Shown here: positions 52,699 through 60,819 of the stretch, one piece after another
Position numbering within the stretch: position 1 is the stretch's first letter
Layout: the number at the start of each line of letters is the position of its first letter
Origin: Oerskovia flava
Lineage (GTDB): Bacteria > Actinomycetota > Actinomycetes > Actinomycetales > Cellulomonadaceae
Direction of reading: 5' to 3'
Assembly: GCF_026163685.1 (NCBI RefSeq)
Contig: NZ_JAOXSR010000005.1
Coordinates: 124,001 to 188,000 of the forward strand
DNA: 64,000 nt
Made by a program: the position numbers and the translations under genes
Notes under the pieces: model-generated
Told to the model about the DNA's origin: nothing
Databases searched by the model: none
What the model saw: only the letters and a program-made list of their open reading frames with translations

Positions 52699-52893
52699 TC
52701 AGCCTGCGTGCTCGGTGCGCAGCGCCTCGGCGTACTGGCGACCCTTGTAGGTACCGCACGTCGGGCACGCCGCGTGCGACAGCTTGTCAGCCTTGCACTG
52801 CGGGCAGGTGGTGAGGTTCGCGGCGGTGGTCTTCCACTGCGAACGACGCGCACGGGTGTTGCTGCGCGACATCTTGCGCTTCGGAACAGCCAC
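52699..52893 (-). CDS. rpmF: 50S ribosomal protein L32
   Basis: A 64-residue ribosomal protein. The start [20 protein letters not shown] is the L32 signature. Two cysteine pairs, CPQC and CPTC, form the zinc-binding (C+) version. It begins two bases past the DUF177 stop, the standard arrangement in bacteria, with an AGAGAG ribosome binding site inside the DUF177 end. The GTG start is at 52893. Confidence 0.97.
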   Translation of the reverse strand: MAVPKRKMSRSNTRARRSQWKTTAANLTTCPQCKADKLSHAACPTCGTYKGRQYAEALRTEHAG

Positions 52894-52895
52894 GG

Positions 52896-53444
52896 CTAGC
52901 TCTCTTTCGTCTCGTCGGACACGCTCGAATCGTCGAGCATGCTCTTCAGCGCCGACCACCGGGGGTCGACAAGTTCGTGCGTGTGCTCCGGGTCGTCCGC
53001 GAGCCGCGCTCCGCACTCGGAGCACAGACCGGGGCAGTCCGGCTGGCACACCGGTTGAAATGGTAGTGCAGTGACCACCGAATCCCGTAGCGCGGGCTCG
53101 ACGTCGGCCAGGTCGCCGTCGAGCTCGTAGACCTCTTCCTCGTCGTCGCCGGACTCCTCCGCGGCCTTGGCGCGCTCCGGGTAGGCGAACAGCTCCTGGA
53201 TGTCGACGACGACGTCTGCCGTCACCGCGTCCAGGCACCGCACGCACTCACCGACCGCGCCACCACGGATCTCTCCGGAGACGAGGACGCCCTCCATCAC
53301 GGCCTCGAACCGCAGGTCCAGGTCGAGGTCCGTGCCTTCGGGGATGCCGATCACGACGGTACCGAGGTCTGCCGGGGCGTCGACGGTGCGCTGCACCCGC
53401 ATCATCGAACCGGGACGTCGACCGAGCTCGTGCGTGTCGAGCAC
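52896..53444 (-). CDS. DUF177 (YceD) family protein
   Basis: A 182-residue protein from the GTG at 53444, of the YceD/DUF177 family found before rpmF in most bacteria and implicated in 23S rRNA or ribosome function. Segments include GVLVSGEIRGGAVGECVRCL (with a metal-like CxxC) and CQPDCPGLCSECGARLADDP. The upstream codons ITLDPRSPLVLDTHELGRRP look conserved and run to an ATC at 53471 with a GGAG ribosome binding site six bases before it, so translation may start there rather than at 53444. Confidence 0.93.
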   Translation of the reverse strand: MLDTHELGRRPGSMMRVQRTVDAPADLGTVVIGIPEGTDLDLDLRFEAVMEGVLVSGEIRGGAVGECVRCLDAVTADVVVDIQELFAYPERAKAAEESGDDEEEVYELDGDLADVEPALRDSVVTALPFQPVCQPDCPGLCSECGARLADDPEHTHELVDPRWSALKSMLDDSSVSDETKES

Positions 53445-53603
53445 GAGCGGCGAACGAGGGTCGAGAGTGATGAGGTGCTCCGCGGGGTGTCAGGGCGGAC
53501 GACGGTCGGCCCGGGTGTCGAGGTCTCGGCGTGCACGACGGCGCCCAGGGGGCGGCGACGTGCTGGCCACGGCCCGCGCCGTGTTCGGCAGGACCAACGG
53601 ACA

Positions 53604-53632
53604 ATCCTACGGCATGTGCAGCACCGTCCCAA
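53604..53632 (-). promoter_or_regulatory. Promoter for DUF177-rpmF-rnc-mutM
   Basis: On the minus strand TTGGGA (53632-53627), a 17-base spacer and TAGGAT (53609-53604) give a good sigma-A-type promoter. Transcription should start near 53597, about 125 bases before the likely translation start. Confidence 0.6.
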
Positions 53633-53672
53633 ACGACCCCGGGCCCGACGTCGCGTTCGTCACATCGCGCGC

Positions 53673-54203
53673 TCAGTCGCGCTCGGTCGTGCCGTCCAGG
53701 CGCTCCGCGAGCTTGGCCCGGCCGGCCTGCACCTGCGCCATGACCTTGCCCAGATCGACCTCGAACTCGGCGAGCCGACGGTCGCAGTAGTCGTCCGCGT
53801 CCACGCGGAGCTCCGTGGCGGTGCGCTGGGCGTCATCCACGATCTCGTGGGCGCGGGACTGCGCCTGCGCGACGACCTGCTCCGCCTGCACGAGCTCGAT
53901 CGCCCGGGCACGGGCGGTCGTGAGGATCTCCTCCGCCTGCCGGTGGGAGTCCTCCAGCACCCGGTCCGCCTCCGCGAGCACCTCGTCGGCGTGCGCGAGC
54001 TGCTCCGGCAGGGCATCGCGCAGCTCGTCGATCAGCGCGAGGGCGTCCGACCTGTTCACCAGCACCGACGCAGACATCGGCATGGCCCGCGCCGACTCCA
54101 CGAGGTGGGTCAGGTCGTCGAGGATGGTGTGCAGGCCGGCCTCGACCTCCTGCTCCTCGCCCCCGGCTCCCGGCTCGTTCCCGCTCGTCCCGACCGCGCT
54201 CAT
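53673..54203 (-). CDS. Coiled-coil protein (DivIVA/ATP-synthase-b-like)
   Basis: A 176-residue mostly helical protein. The first 20 residues are Gly/Glu-rich and loose. Residues 45-165 are a long coiled coil with heptad-like repeats (ALALIDELRDALPEQLAHAD, RAHEIVDDAQRTATELRVDA). It has no membrane helix. Similar proteins next to coaD in actinobacteria are annotated as DivIVA-like or ATP-synthase-b-like; a cell-pole or cytoskeletal role is possible but inferred. The ATG at 54203 overlaps the coaD stop codon (ATGA). Confidence 0.82.
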   Translation of the reverse strand: MSAVGTSGNEPGAGGEEQEVEAGLHTILDDLTHLVESARAMPMSASVLVNRSDALALIDELRDALPEQLAHADEVLAEADRVLEDSHRQAEEILTTARARAIELVQAEQVVAQAQSRAHEIVDDAQRTATELRVDADDYCDRRLAEFEVDLGKVMAQVQAGRAKLAERLDGTTERD

Positions 54204-54751
54204 CGTCCTGCCCCTTCCGTGGTCCCACGATCGATGTCCGCTCGCGCCCCGTCGTTCACGACGCCGCGGGCCGCGAGCGCCGCGTGCACCGCAGGCGCGA
54301 CGCCCGGCGGGACGAGGTCCTCGATCGGCCCGCCGAACCGGGCGACGTCCTTGACGAGCGAGGACGCCACGTGAGCGAGCCGCGGGTCGCCCGGCACGAA
54401 GACGGTCTCGACGCCCGCGAGGTGCCGGTTCATGAGCGCCATCGGCAGCTCGGCGTCGAAGTCGGCGCCGCCGCGCAGGCCCTTGACGACCGCGACGGCA
54501 CCTACCTCGCGGCAGAAGTCCATGAGGAGGCCGGGCACGATCTCGACCCGGACGTCGGCGAGGCCGGGGCTGCGGGCCAGCGCGGCCCGGGCCAGCTCGA
54601 CCCGGCGCGGGGCGTCGAGGAGGACGTTCTTCGAGGAGTTCTGCGCGACCCCGACGACGACCTCGTCGAACATCGAGCGGGCGCGCCGGACGATGTCGAG
54701 GTGGCCGAGCGTGATCGGGTCGAACGATCCGGGACAGACGGCGGTGCTCAC
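54200..54751 (-). CDS. coaD: Pantetheine-phosphate adenylyltransferase
   Basis: A 183-residue enzyme that adds AMP from ATP to 4'-phosphopantetheine, the penultimate CoA step. The nucleotidyltransferase motif is CPGSFDPITLGHLDIVRRA. The second motif region is ALMNRHLAGVETVFVPG, with SSLVKDVARFGG near the end. The protein is slightly longer than the usual 160 residues because of a C-terminal tail. A GTG at 54751 is taken as start; one at 54760 adds three residues (VTT). TACTAC at 54767-54762 may be the -10. Confidence 0.95.
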   Translation of the reverse strand: MSTAVCPGSFDPITLGHLDIVRRARSMFDEVVVGVAQNSSKNVLLDAPRRVELARAALARSPGLADVRVEIVPGLLMDFCREVGAVAVVKGLRGGADFDAELPMALMNRHLAGVETVFVPGDPRLAHVASSLVKDVARFGGPIEDLVPPGVAPAVHAALAARGVVNDGARADIDRGTTEGAGR

Positions 54752-54820
54752 GGTCGTCACGGTAGTACACAGGGCCTGTCTCGCAGGGCGCCCCGGGTGC
54801 GGGCGCGTCGTCGCCCGGGC

Positions 54821-54826
54821 GAGGAT
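54821..54826 (+). promoter_or_regulatory. -10 element for leaderless GNAT mRNA
   Basis: GAGGAT is followed by GGCGTC and the ATG at 54833. It has the GANNNT form seen before the genes at 9608 and 16192. The GAGG could alternatively act as a ribosome binding site of a leadered mRNA. Confidence 0.35.
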
Positions 54827-54832
54827 GGCGTC

Positions 54833-55639
54833 ATGGACTCCGCCCGTCTGCCCGTCGTCCCGCTGACCTCGACGCACGATCTCACCGCGCTGCACCGGGA
54901 CGTGCTCAGCCCGTCGTTCCCGCCCGCGGAGCTCGTGCACCTCGACGACTTCCTGGGAGGCCACGCGACGGGCCGGTCCCGCAGCGTCGGGGTCGTGTCC
55001 GACGGCGCGGTCGTGGCGGGCGCCGTCGGGTCCTGGTCGGCGACCTCGGGGGTCCTGCTCCTGGAGTACCTGGCCATCGCTCCCGGTCACCGGGGCGGGG
55101 GCATCGGCTCGAGGCTCCTCACGGCGGCGCTCGACGAGTGGCAGGCGACGCTGGACCCCGTGCTGGTCCTCGCGGAGGTCGAGCACCCCGGTCACCACGA
55201 CGCGAGCGAGGCGCACGGCGACCCGTCGGCCCGCCTACGCTTCTACGCGCGGCACGGCGCGCGGGTGCTGCCCGTCCCGTACTTCCAGCCCGGCAACGCC
55301 CCGGGCGCCCCGCGGGTGCCTGCGCTGCTGCTCATGGTGCTGCGCTCCGCGGAGCCGGAGGCCTCGAGCGTCCCGGCAGGCCCGGTGCGGGTCTTCCTCG
55401 AGGAGCTCCTGGTGGCGGCCGAGGGAGTGGTGGCCGACGACGAGGCCACCCGTGCTCTCCTCGACGCCGTGTCAGGCGACCGGGTGGAGCTGGTGGAGCC
55501 CGCGGACCTCGACCGTGCACGCGTACCCGTCGCCGAGCTCGACGCCGCCACCGCGCACGCGCCTCAGACGGCCTGGGCAGGCTCCCCGGACCCGTCCGCC
55601 ACTGATCCGGGCGCCTCGGCCTCGACCGGTCCCGCGTAG
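54833..55639 (+). CDS. GNAT-family N-acetyltransferase
   Basis: A 268-residue protein with the acetyltransferase fold. The acetyl-CoA loop is YLAIAPGHRGGGIGSRLL. The C-terminal 85 residues after the GNAT core are mostly helical or disordered, an unusual extension. The frame extends upstream of the ATG at 54833, but a GAGGAT -10 six bases before favours this start. It is convergent with rsmD and overlaps it by 76 bp. The substrate is unknown. Position next to coaD, a CoA biosynthesis gene, is probably coincidental. Confidence 0.85.
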   Translation: MDSARLPVVPLTSTHDLTALHRDVLSPSFPPAELVHLDDFLGGHATGRSRSVGVVSDGAVVAGAVGSWSATSGVLLLEYLAIAPGHRGGGIGSRLLTAALDEWQATLDPVLVLAEVEHPGHHDASEAHGDPSARLRFYARHGARVLPVPYFQPGNAPGAPRVPALLLMVLRSAEPEASSVPAGPVRVFLEELLVAAEGVVADDEATRALLDAVSGDRVELVEPADLDRARVPVAELDAATAHAPQTAWAGSPDPSATDPGASASTGPA

Positions 55640-56175
55640 TAGACAGCAGCCTCCCCGTAGTCCTTGCGGACCAACAGCTCCCACGTCCCCGGCCACACCG
55701 GCGCGGGGCTGCGCGTCGAGCGCTCCACCACGACGACGGCGTCCGGCAGCAGGGCGCCAGGCCTCGCGAGCTGGTCGAGGACCACCGCGAGGGCGTCCTC
55801 GCCCAGGTCGTAGGGCGGGTCCAGGAGCACGAGGTCCCACGGGAGGTCCGGCGGGACCTGGACGTAACGCTCCGCCTTGTCCTGGACGACCTCGACACCG
55901 GGCAGGTCGAGCGCGCGTGCGTTCGACCGGCACACCTGGGCCGCGACGCGCGCAGCCTCGACCAGCACCACGTGCCGGGCCCCGCGGCTCGCCGCCTCCA
56001 GCCCGAGCGCCCCGGTACCGGCGTACAGGTCGAGGACGCGCGCGCCCGCGACCACCCCGTAGTGCTCGAGGCGGGAGAAGATCGCCTCCCGGGCGCGGTC
56101 GCTCGTCGGGCGGGTGCCCCTCGGCGGAACCTGCAGGGTCCGCCCGCCGGCCGTACCGGCCACGATCCGTGTCAC
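55564..56175 (-). CDS. rsmD: 16S rRNA (guanine(966)-N2)-methyltransferase
   Basis: A 203-residue SAM-dependent enzyme that methylates G966 of 16S rRNA. The N-terminal TRIVAGTAGGRTLQVPPRGT is typical. Motif I is VLDLYAGTGALGLEAASRG and motif IV is LDPPYDLG, the D/N-PPY type used on exocyclic amines. It starts with a GTG that has TAGGCT six bases upstream. It follows recG, whose stop overlaps that promoter hexamer, so it seems to be transcribed on its own as well as by read-through. Confidence 0.95.
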   Translation of the reverse strand: MTRIVAGTAGGRTLQVPPRGTRPTSDRAREAIFSRLEHYGVVAGARVLDLYAGTGALGLEAASRGARHVVLVEAARVAAQVCRSNARALDLPGVEVVQDKAERYVQVPPDLPWDLVLLDPPYDLGEDALAVVLDQLARPGALLPDAVVVVERSTRSPAPVWPGTWELLVRKDYGEAAVYYAGPVEAEAPGSVADGSGEPAQAV

Positions 56176-56181
56176 GGACCC

Positions 56182-56187
56182 AGCCTA
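56182..56187 (-). promoter_or_regulatory. -10 element for leaderless rsmD mRNA
   Basis: On the minus strand TAGGCT is followed by GGGTCC and the GTG at 56175. The hexamer overlaps the last codon of recG. Confidence 0.5.
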
Positions 56188-58473
56188 GGCACGTTCGAGG
56201 AACTCCTCACGCTCCGGGTCGAGCGCCTCCGCGATCGCCGCGCGCAGCGCCGGGTGGTCGGCGAGCTCCGGGTCGGTCCCGACGACCTGCGCCGCGTCGG
56301 CGCGGGCCTGCTCGATGAGGGTGGCGTCCTTGACGACGCGCAACAGGCGCAGGGAGCTGGTCCGCCCCGACTGGGCGGCGCCGAGCACGTCGCCCTCGCT
56401 GCGCAGGCTCAGGTCGACGGCCGCGAGCTCGAACCCGTCGGTCGTGGCGGCCAGCGTCTCCACCCGGACCGCGGCCGGGGTGCCGGGTGCCGCCGTCGAG
56501 ACCAGCAGGCACAGCCCCGGCGCGCTCCCGCGCCCCACGCGGCCCCGCAGCTGGTGGAGCTGGGACAGGCCGAACCGCTCGGAGTCGTAGACGACCATGA
56601 CGGTCGCCTCCGGCACGTCGACCCCGACCTCGATCACGGTCGTCGAGACGAGGACCTGGACGGTGCCCGCCGCGAAGTCGGCCATCATCCGCTCCTTGTC
56701 CGCCGGCGCCATCTGCCCGTGCAGCACACCGATCGCCAGCCCGGAGAGGCGGGGGTTCGACGCGAGCTCCTCGGCGACCTCCAGGACGGCGCGCAGCGGC
56801 GCGCGCTCGGACGTCTCCTCGAGCTCGAGGAACTCCGGGACCTCGTCGAACTCGGGGTCCGCTGCCCGGGCCGGACGGCTCGTGGCGTCCGGGTCGTCGG
56901 GGTGGATCCGCGGGCACACGACGTAGGCGCGGTGGCCGGCGTCGACCTCCTCGCGGACCCGCGCCCAGGTGCGGTCCATCCAGGCGGGCTTGTCGGCGGG
57001 GACGACGTGGGTCGTGATCCCGGCACGCCCCGCAGGGATCTCGGTGAGGGTGGAGGTCTCCAGGTCGCCGAAGACCGTCATCGCGACCGTCCGGGGGATC
57101 GGTGTGGCCGTCATGACGAGCAGGTGCGGGCTGGTGCGCGCCTTGGCCCGCAGCGCGTCGCGCTGCTCCACGCCGAACCGGTGCTGCTCGTCGACCACGA
57201 CCAGACCCAGGTCGGCGAACTGCACGTGCTCACCGAGCAGCGCGTGCGTGCCGACGACGATCCCGGCGGCCCCGCTCGCGGCGTCCAGAAGCGCCTCCTT
57301 GCGGGCCGCGGCCCCGAGGGAACCCGTCAGGAGCGCCACCCGCGTGCCGTGCTCGGCACCGCCCAGCAGCCCTCCGTCGGCGAGCGGGCCGAGGAGCGCC
57401 CGTAACGTCCGGGCGTGCTGCGCGGCGAGGACCTCGGTCGGGGCAAGGAGCGCAGCCTGGCCGCCGGCATCGACGACCTGGAGCATCGCGCGCAGCGCGA
57501 CCACCGTCTTGCCCGAACCCACCTCGCCCTGCAGCAGGCGCTGCATGGGCCGCGGCTGCGCGAGCTCGGCCGAGATCTCCTCCCCCACCTCGCGCTGACC
57601 GGACGTCAGCGTGAACGGCAGCCCGGCGTCGAAGTCGGCGAGGAGGCTGGGTCTGTGGGTCGGCCGGTCGGCCTGCGGGTCCGCCGGCAGGAGCGGGCGT
57701 GCCGTGGCCTCGTGCGCCATCGCGCGGGCACGGCGCTGCGCGAGCGCCGACTGCAGGACGAAGGCCTCCTCGTACCGCAGCCGGTGCTGACCGCGCCGCC
57801 ACTGCCGCTCGTCGAACGGTTCGTGCACGTCGCGCAGCGCCTCGAGCCGACCCGGCAGCCGGCGCTCCGTGCGAACCTCGGCCGGCACCGGGTCGGGGAC
57901 CTCCGCGGGCTGCAACGGGTCCAGCACGGTGCGGACCGACGACTGGATCTTCCAGCTCGGTGTGCTCGCGCTCGCCGGGTAGATCGGGATCGGACGGCTC
58001 GCCTCGACGATCGCGCTGTCCTCGTCGTCGACGTCCACACCGATGAGCTTGTAGTCCGGGTGCGTCAGCTGCCGCGTGCCCTGGTAGGCGCTGACCACCC
58101 CCGTGAACATCCCCATGGTGCCCGGCACGAGCCGCTGCTCGTGCGGCGCGAGGGCTCGCGGGTGCTTGCCGAAGAACGTCAGGGACAGCTCGTGCGTGCC
58201 GTCGGTCACGACCGCCTGCAGGAGCGCACCCTGGCGGTTGCGCATGGAGCGGACCGTCGCCCGCGCGACCTGCGCGATGACCGTGACGTGCTCACCGATC
58301 GCCGGCCCGGCGAGGTCCGTGAGCCGGCCCGGGTCGCCGTACCTGCGGGGGTAGTGGCGCAGGAGGTCCCCGGTGGTGCGCAGCCCGAGCTTCTCGAGCG
58401 GCTTCGAGCTGCGCGTGCCCAGCACCTTCGTCAGCGGCTCCGCGAGCCGGTCCGGCGCGTCCTCGGTGCTCAC
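56185..58473 (-). CDS. recG: ATP-dependent DNA helicase RecG
   Basis: A 762-residue helicase that reverses stalled forks and moves Holliday junctions. The N-terminal wedge (OB) domain spans about 50-160 (YGDPGRLTDLAGPAIGEHVT). Motif I is LLQGEVGSGKTVVALRAML, motif II is VVVDEQHRFG, and motif VI is QLRGRVGRGS. The GTG at 58473 gives VSTEDAPDRLAEPLTKV; the open frame runs about 750 bases further upstream but overlaps the DAK2 gene and is arginine-rich shadow. The start overlaps the DAK2 stop (GTGA). Confidence 0.97.
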   Translation of the reverse strand: MSTEDAPDRLAEPLTKVLGTRSSKPLEKLGLRTTGDLLRHYPRRYGDPGRLTDLAGPAIGEHVTVIAQVARATVRSMRNRQGALLQAVVTDGTHELSLTFFGKHPRALAPHEQRLVPGTMGMFTGVVSAYQGTRQLTHPDYKLIGVDVDDEDSAIVEASRPIPIYPASASTPSWKIQSSVRTVLDPLQPAEVPDPVPAEVRTERRLPGRLEALRDVHEPFDERQWRRGQHRLRYEEAFVLQSALAQRRARAMAHEATARPLLPADPQADRPTHRPSLLADFDAGLPFTLTSGQREVGEEISAELAQPRPMQRLLQGEVGSGKTVVALRAMLQVVDAGGQAALLAPTEVLAAQHARTLRALLGPLADGGLLGGAEHGTRVALLTGSLGAAARKEALLDAASGAAGIVVGTHALLGEHVQFADLGLVVVDEQHRFGVEQRDALRAKARTSPHLLVMTATPIPRTVAMTVFGDLETSTLTEIPAGRAGITTHVVPADKPAWMDRTWARVREEVDAGHRAYVVCPRIHPDDPDATSRPARAADPEFDEVPEFLELEETSERAPLRAVLEVAEELASNPRLSGLAIGVLHGQMAPADKERMMADFAAGTVQVLVSTTVIEVGVDVPEATVMVVYDSERFGLSQLHQLRGRVGRGSAPGLCLLVSTAAPGTPAAVRVETLAATTDGFELAAVDLSLRSEGDVLGAAQSGRTSSLRLLRVVKDATLIEQARADAAQVVGTDPELADHPALRAAIAEALDPEREEFLERA

Positions 58474-60188
58474 TCGACCCCCAGCTCGATCAGCGCCTCG
58501 TCGCGTCCCGACGACAGCACCACGACCTCGATCCCGGGCACACGGCTGCGCGCGATCCCGGCCACGATCTCCACCACCGCCGGATCCACCGCCAGCCCCG
58601 GCAGCACCGTCAGCACCTCCGGGGCGTCCGACAGCAGGTCGTCGAGCACCGAGAGCACGGCCTCGCCGTCCGGTGTCACGCGCGCGGCACGCACCTGGGC
58701 CAGCGCCCGCACCATCGCGGCCTGGTGCCCGTCCTCCGCGAGCTGGGCGCCGGCCAGCGCCGCGACCACGTGCAGGTCGGTCGGCGCGTCGAGCACGTCG
58801 ACCTCGACGCCCCCGAGCGCGTCCCGGTCGGTGGCGACGCGCCGGGCGACCTCGGCGACGTCCACGCCACCGGGCAGGACCACCACCCGGGCGGTACCCG
58901 CGTCGACGACGACGCGGCGCACCTCGGCCGACGCGGGGGCGCGGCCGCCGTCGGCCGTCACGAGCACGACCGCACCGCTGCGCGCCAGATCGGGCACGAG
59001 CCCGGGCGCCGACGTGACCGCCACGACACCCAGCCCCTCCCCGAACGTCGTCGGCACACCGTGGTCCGAGGCACCGGCCACGGGGGTGCCGTGCTCGTGC
59101 GCGAGGCCGGGGAGGTGACGGACGCACACCTGCCGCAGCCGCGCGCGCCCGACCGCCGCGCGCCGACCGACGTCGATCGCCTGGGCCGGGTGGTCGGTGT
59201 GCACGTGCGCCTGCCACGCCCCCGTGCCGGGTGCGCCGCCCGCTCCGCCCACCACGACGACGGACTCCCCGAGCTGCTGGAGACCGTCCCGCACGAGCGC
59301 GGCGAGGTCGGCCCCGGGCTCACCGTGCGCACCGCGCTCCGACTCCTCGAGGACGAACATCACCTCGAACTCGCCGTCGACGAGCTCCGGACGTCCTGCG
59401 AGGTCGGGACGGGAGTCCGGAAGGGAATCGCGCAGAGGACCGGGCGTGGTCGAGTCGCGGGCACCGGCAGACATGACCCGCATCGTGCCCTCAGCCTCCG
59501 ACACCGCCGCCGGGTCGACGGCCGCCCGCAACGCGTCGAGCACCAGCACGAGCCCGAACGCCCCAGCGTCCAGCACCCCTGCCCGGGCCAGCACGTCCAG
59601 CTCGCGCGGACTGCGCCGCAGCGCGGCCAGCGCCCCGTCGCACGCCGCGGTCAGCACGACGAGCACGCTGACGCCGTCCGCGCTCTGGAGCGCATCAGCA
59701 CCAGACGTCGCGGCCACCGCTGCGTCAGACGCCGCGGCCGCCGAGGTGAGGATCGTGCCCGGCACCGGGTCTGCGACGGCTCGGGACGCCGCCTCGGACG
59801 CCGAGCGCAGCGCACGCACCACGACGGGCGCACCGAGCACGACCTCCCGGTCGACCGGCACCGCGGTGCCCGGCTCGTCGCTCGCGGCAGCAGCCAGACC
59901 GCGCAGGTACTCACTGAGGATCACCCCGGAGTTCCCCCGCGCGCCGAGCAGCGCACCACGCGCCAGCGCGCGCAACAGCTCGACCACACCCGCGTCGTCG
60001 TGCAGGTCGTCGACCGCTCGCCGCCCCTCGAGCAGGGTGAGGTACATGTTGGTGCCCGTGTCGGCGTCCGCGACGGGAAAGACGTTCGCACGGTCGATCT
60101 CCCGCCGAGCACGCCCGAGGACGTCGACGGCTCGTCGGACCCACAGCCGCACGGTGGCGGGATCGATGACGTCGGACGGTCCGGTCAC
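58470..60188 (-). CDS. DAK2-domain protein (FakA/YloV-like fatty acid kinase candidate)
   Basis: A 572-residue protein of the YloV/FakA class. The N-terminal DAK2 (DhaL-like) domain has the Mg-ATP site NVFPVADADTGTNMYLTL and the helical segment LARGALLGARGNSGVILSEY. The middle and C-terminal DAK1-like domain follows (about 250-572). FakA phosphorylates fatty acids bound to FakB/DegV proteins; no DegV gene is in the window, so the partner is elsewhere. The GTG at 60188 has AAGGAG ten bases upstream. A TACGGT -10 is at 60237-60232. It is divergent from rpmB and overlaps recG. Confidence 0.88.
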   Translation of the reverse strand: MTGPSDVIDPATVRLWVRRAVDVLGRARREIDRANVFPVADADTGTNMYLTLLEGRRAVDDLHDDAGVVELLRALARGALLGARGNSGVILSEYLRGLAAAASDEPGTAVPVDREVVLGAPVVVRALRSASEAASRAVADPVPGTILTSAAAASDAAVAATSGADALQSADGVSVLVVLTAACDGALAALRRSPRELDVLARAGVLDAGAFGLVLVLDALRAAVDPAAVSEAEGTMRVMSAGARDSTTPGPLRDSLPDSRPDLAGRPELVDGEFEVMFVLEESERGAHGEPGADLAALVRDGLQQLGESVVVVGGAGGAPGTGAWQAHVHTDHPAQAIDVGRRAAVGRARLRQVCVRHLPGLAHEHGTPVAGASDHGVPTTFGEGLGVVAVTSAPGLVPDLARSGAVVLVTADGGRAPASAEVRRVVVDAGTARVVVLPGGVDVAEVARRVATDRDALGGVEVDVLDAPTDLHVVAALAGAQLAEDGHQAAMVRALAQVRAARVTPDGEAVLSVLDDLLSDAPEVLTVLPGLAVDPAVVEIVAGIARSRVPGIEVVVLSSGRDEALIELGVE

Positions 60189-60309
60189 GTCAGGGGGACT
60201 CCTTGGTCGGCGGCTCGGGCAGGTGCCGACCACCGTAGTGCGCACGGCGGTCAGCGGCCCGGCGCGCACCGCCCGACAGCGGCTGGACGACGTGCGGACG
60301 GAGCCTCAC

Positions 60310-60368
60310 TTGAGGCCGGGCCTCCCCATCGGCTACTCTATCGAGGTTGCCTGTACGTCATCGGCAAC
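60310..60368 (+). promoter_or_regulatory. rpmB promoter and leader hairpin
   Basis: TTGAGG (60310-60315), an 18-base spacer and TACTCT (60334-60339) form a good sigma-A-type promoter. Transcription would start near 60346. A hairpin of GTTGCC (60346-60351) and GGCAAC (60363-60368) then lies at the very 5' end of a leader of about 125 bases. Confidence 0.6.
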
Positions 60369-60470
60369 AGGGCAGGTCAGCACACGCGCTGACCGTCGCC
60401 CGATACCCACAGACCATTTCATACGTCCCGCTGCCATGCCGCGGGCCGTGCACGACGATCAGGAGAAACC

Positions 60471-60662
60471 GTGGCTGCCAACTGCGACGTCTGCGGCAAG
60501 GGCCCGGGCTTCGGGCACAGCATCTCGCACTCTCACATCCGCACGAAGCGTCGCTGGAACCCGAACATCCAGCGCGTGCGCGCTGTGGTCTCGGGCACGC
60601 CCAAGCGTCTCAACGTGTGCACCTCGTGCCTCAAGGCCGGCAAGGTCACACGCCACGCCTGA
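60471..60662 (+). CDS. rpmB: 50S ribosomal protein L28
   Basis: A 63-residue L28. The start AANCDVCGKGPGFGHSIS has the CxxC of the zinc-binding (C+) version; a second pair is in CTSC. The core SHSHIRTKRRWNPNIQRVRA is diagnostic. It has a GTG start and an AGGAG ribosome binding site seven bases upstream. It is divergent from the DAK2-recG run and ends at a strong hairpin. L28 copies of this length are common in actinobacteria. Confidence 0.97.
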   Translation: MAANCDVCGKGPGFGHSISHSHIRTKRRWNPNIQRVRAVVSGTPKRLNVCTSCLKAGKVTRHA

Positions 60663-60676
60663 GCCGCTCAGCTCTG

Positions 60677-60721
60677 ACGACGGAACGCCCGCCGGGGATC
60701 TCCTGGCGGGCGTTCCGTCGT
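60677..60721 (+). terminator. Terminator hairpin after rpmB
   Basis: ACGACGGAACGCCCGCC (60677-60693) and GGCGGGCGTTCCGTCGT (60705-60721) form a perfect 17-bp stem with an 11-base loop, 15 bases past the rpmB stop. No U run follows, but the stem is very stable. Confidence 0.8.
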
Positions 60722-60807
60722 CGTACCCCCGTTCGCCCCCAGCCCCACATTGCGGAGATCTCCTGAAGATCGGGACAAACGTGTTTGGCGTTCCGTGAGG
60801 TCGGTGG

Positions 60808-60813
60808 CACGCT
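60808..60813 (+). promoter_or_regulatory. -10 element for leaderless GNAT mRNA
   Basis: CACGCT is followed by TTCACC and the ATG at 60820. A TTGGCG at 60785-60790 with a 17-base spacer supplies a -35, making this one of the better leaderless candidates. Confidence 0.5.
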
Positions 60814-60819
60814 TTCACC

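Noticed and set aside
58474-59217. Upstream extension of the recG frame.
   Set aside because: It is Arg/Gly/Ala-rich, overlaps the DAK2 gene on the same strand and has no domain features; recG begins properly at the overlapping GTGA.
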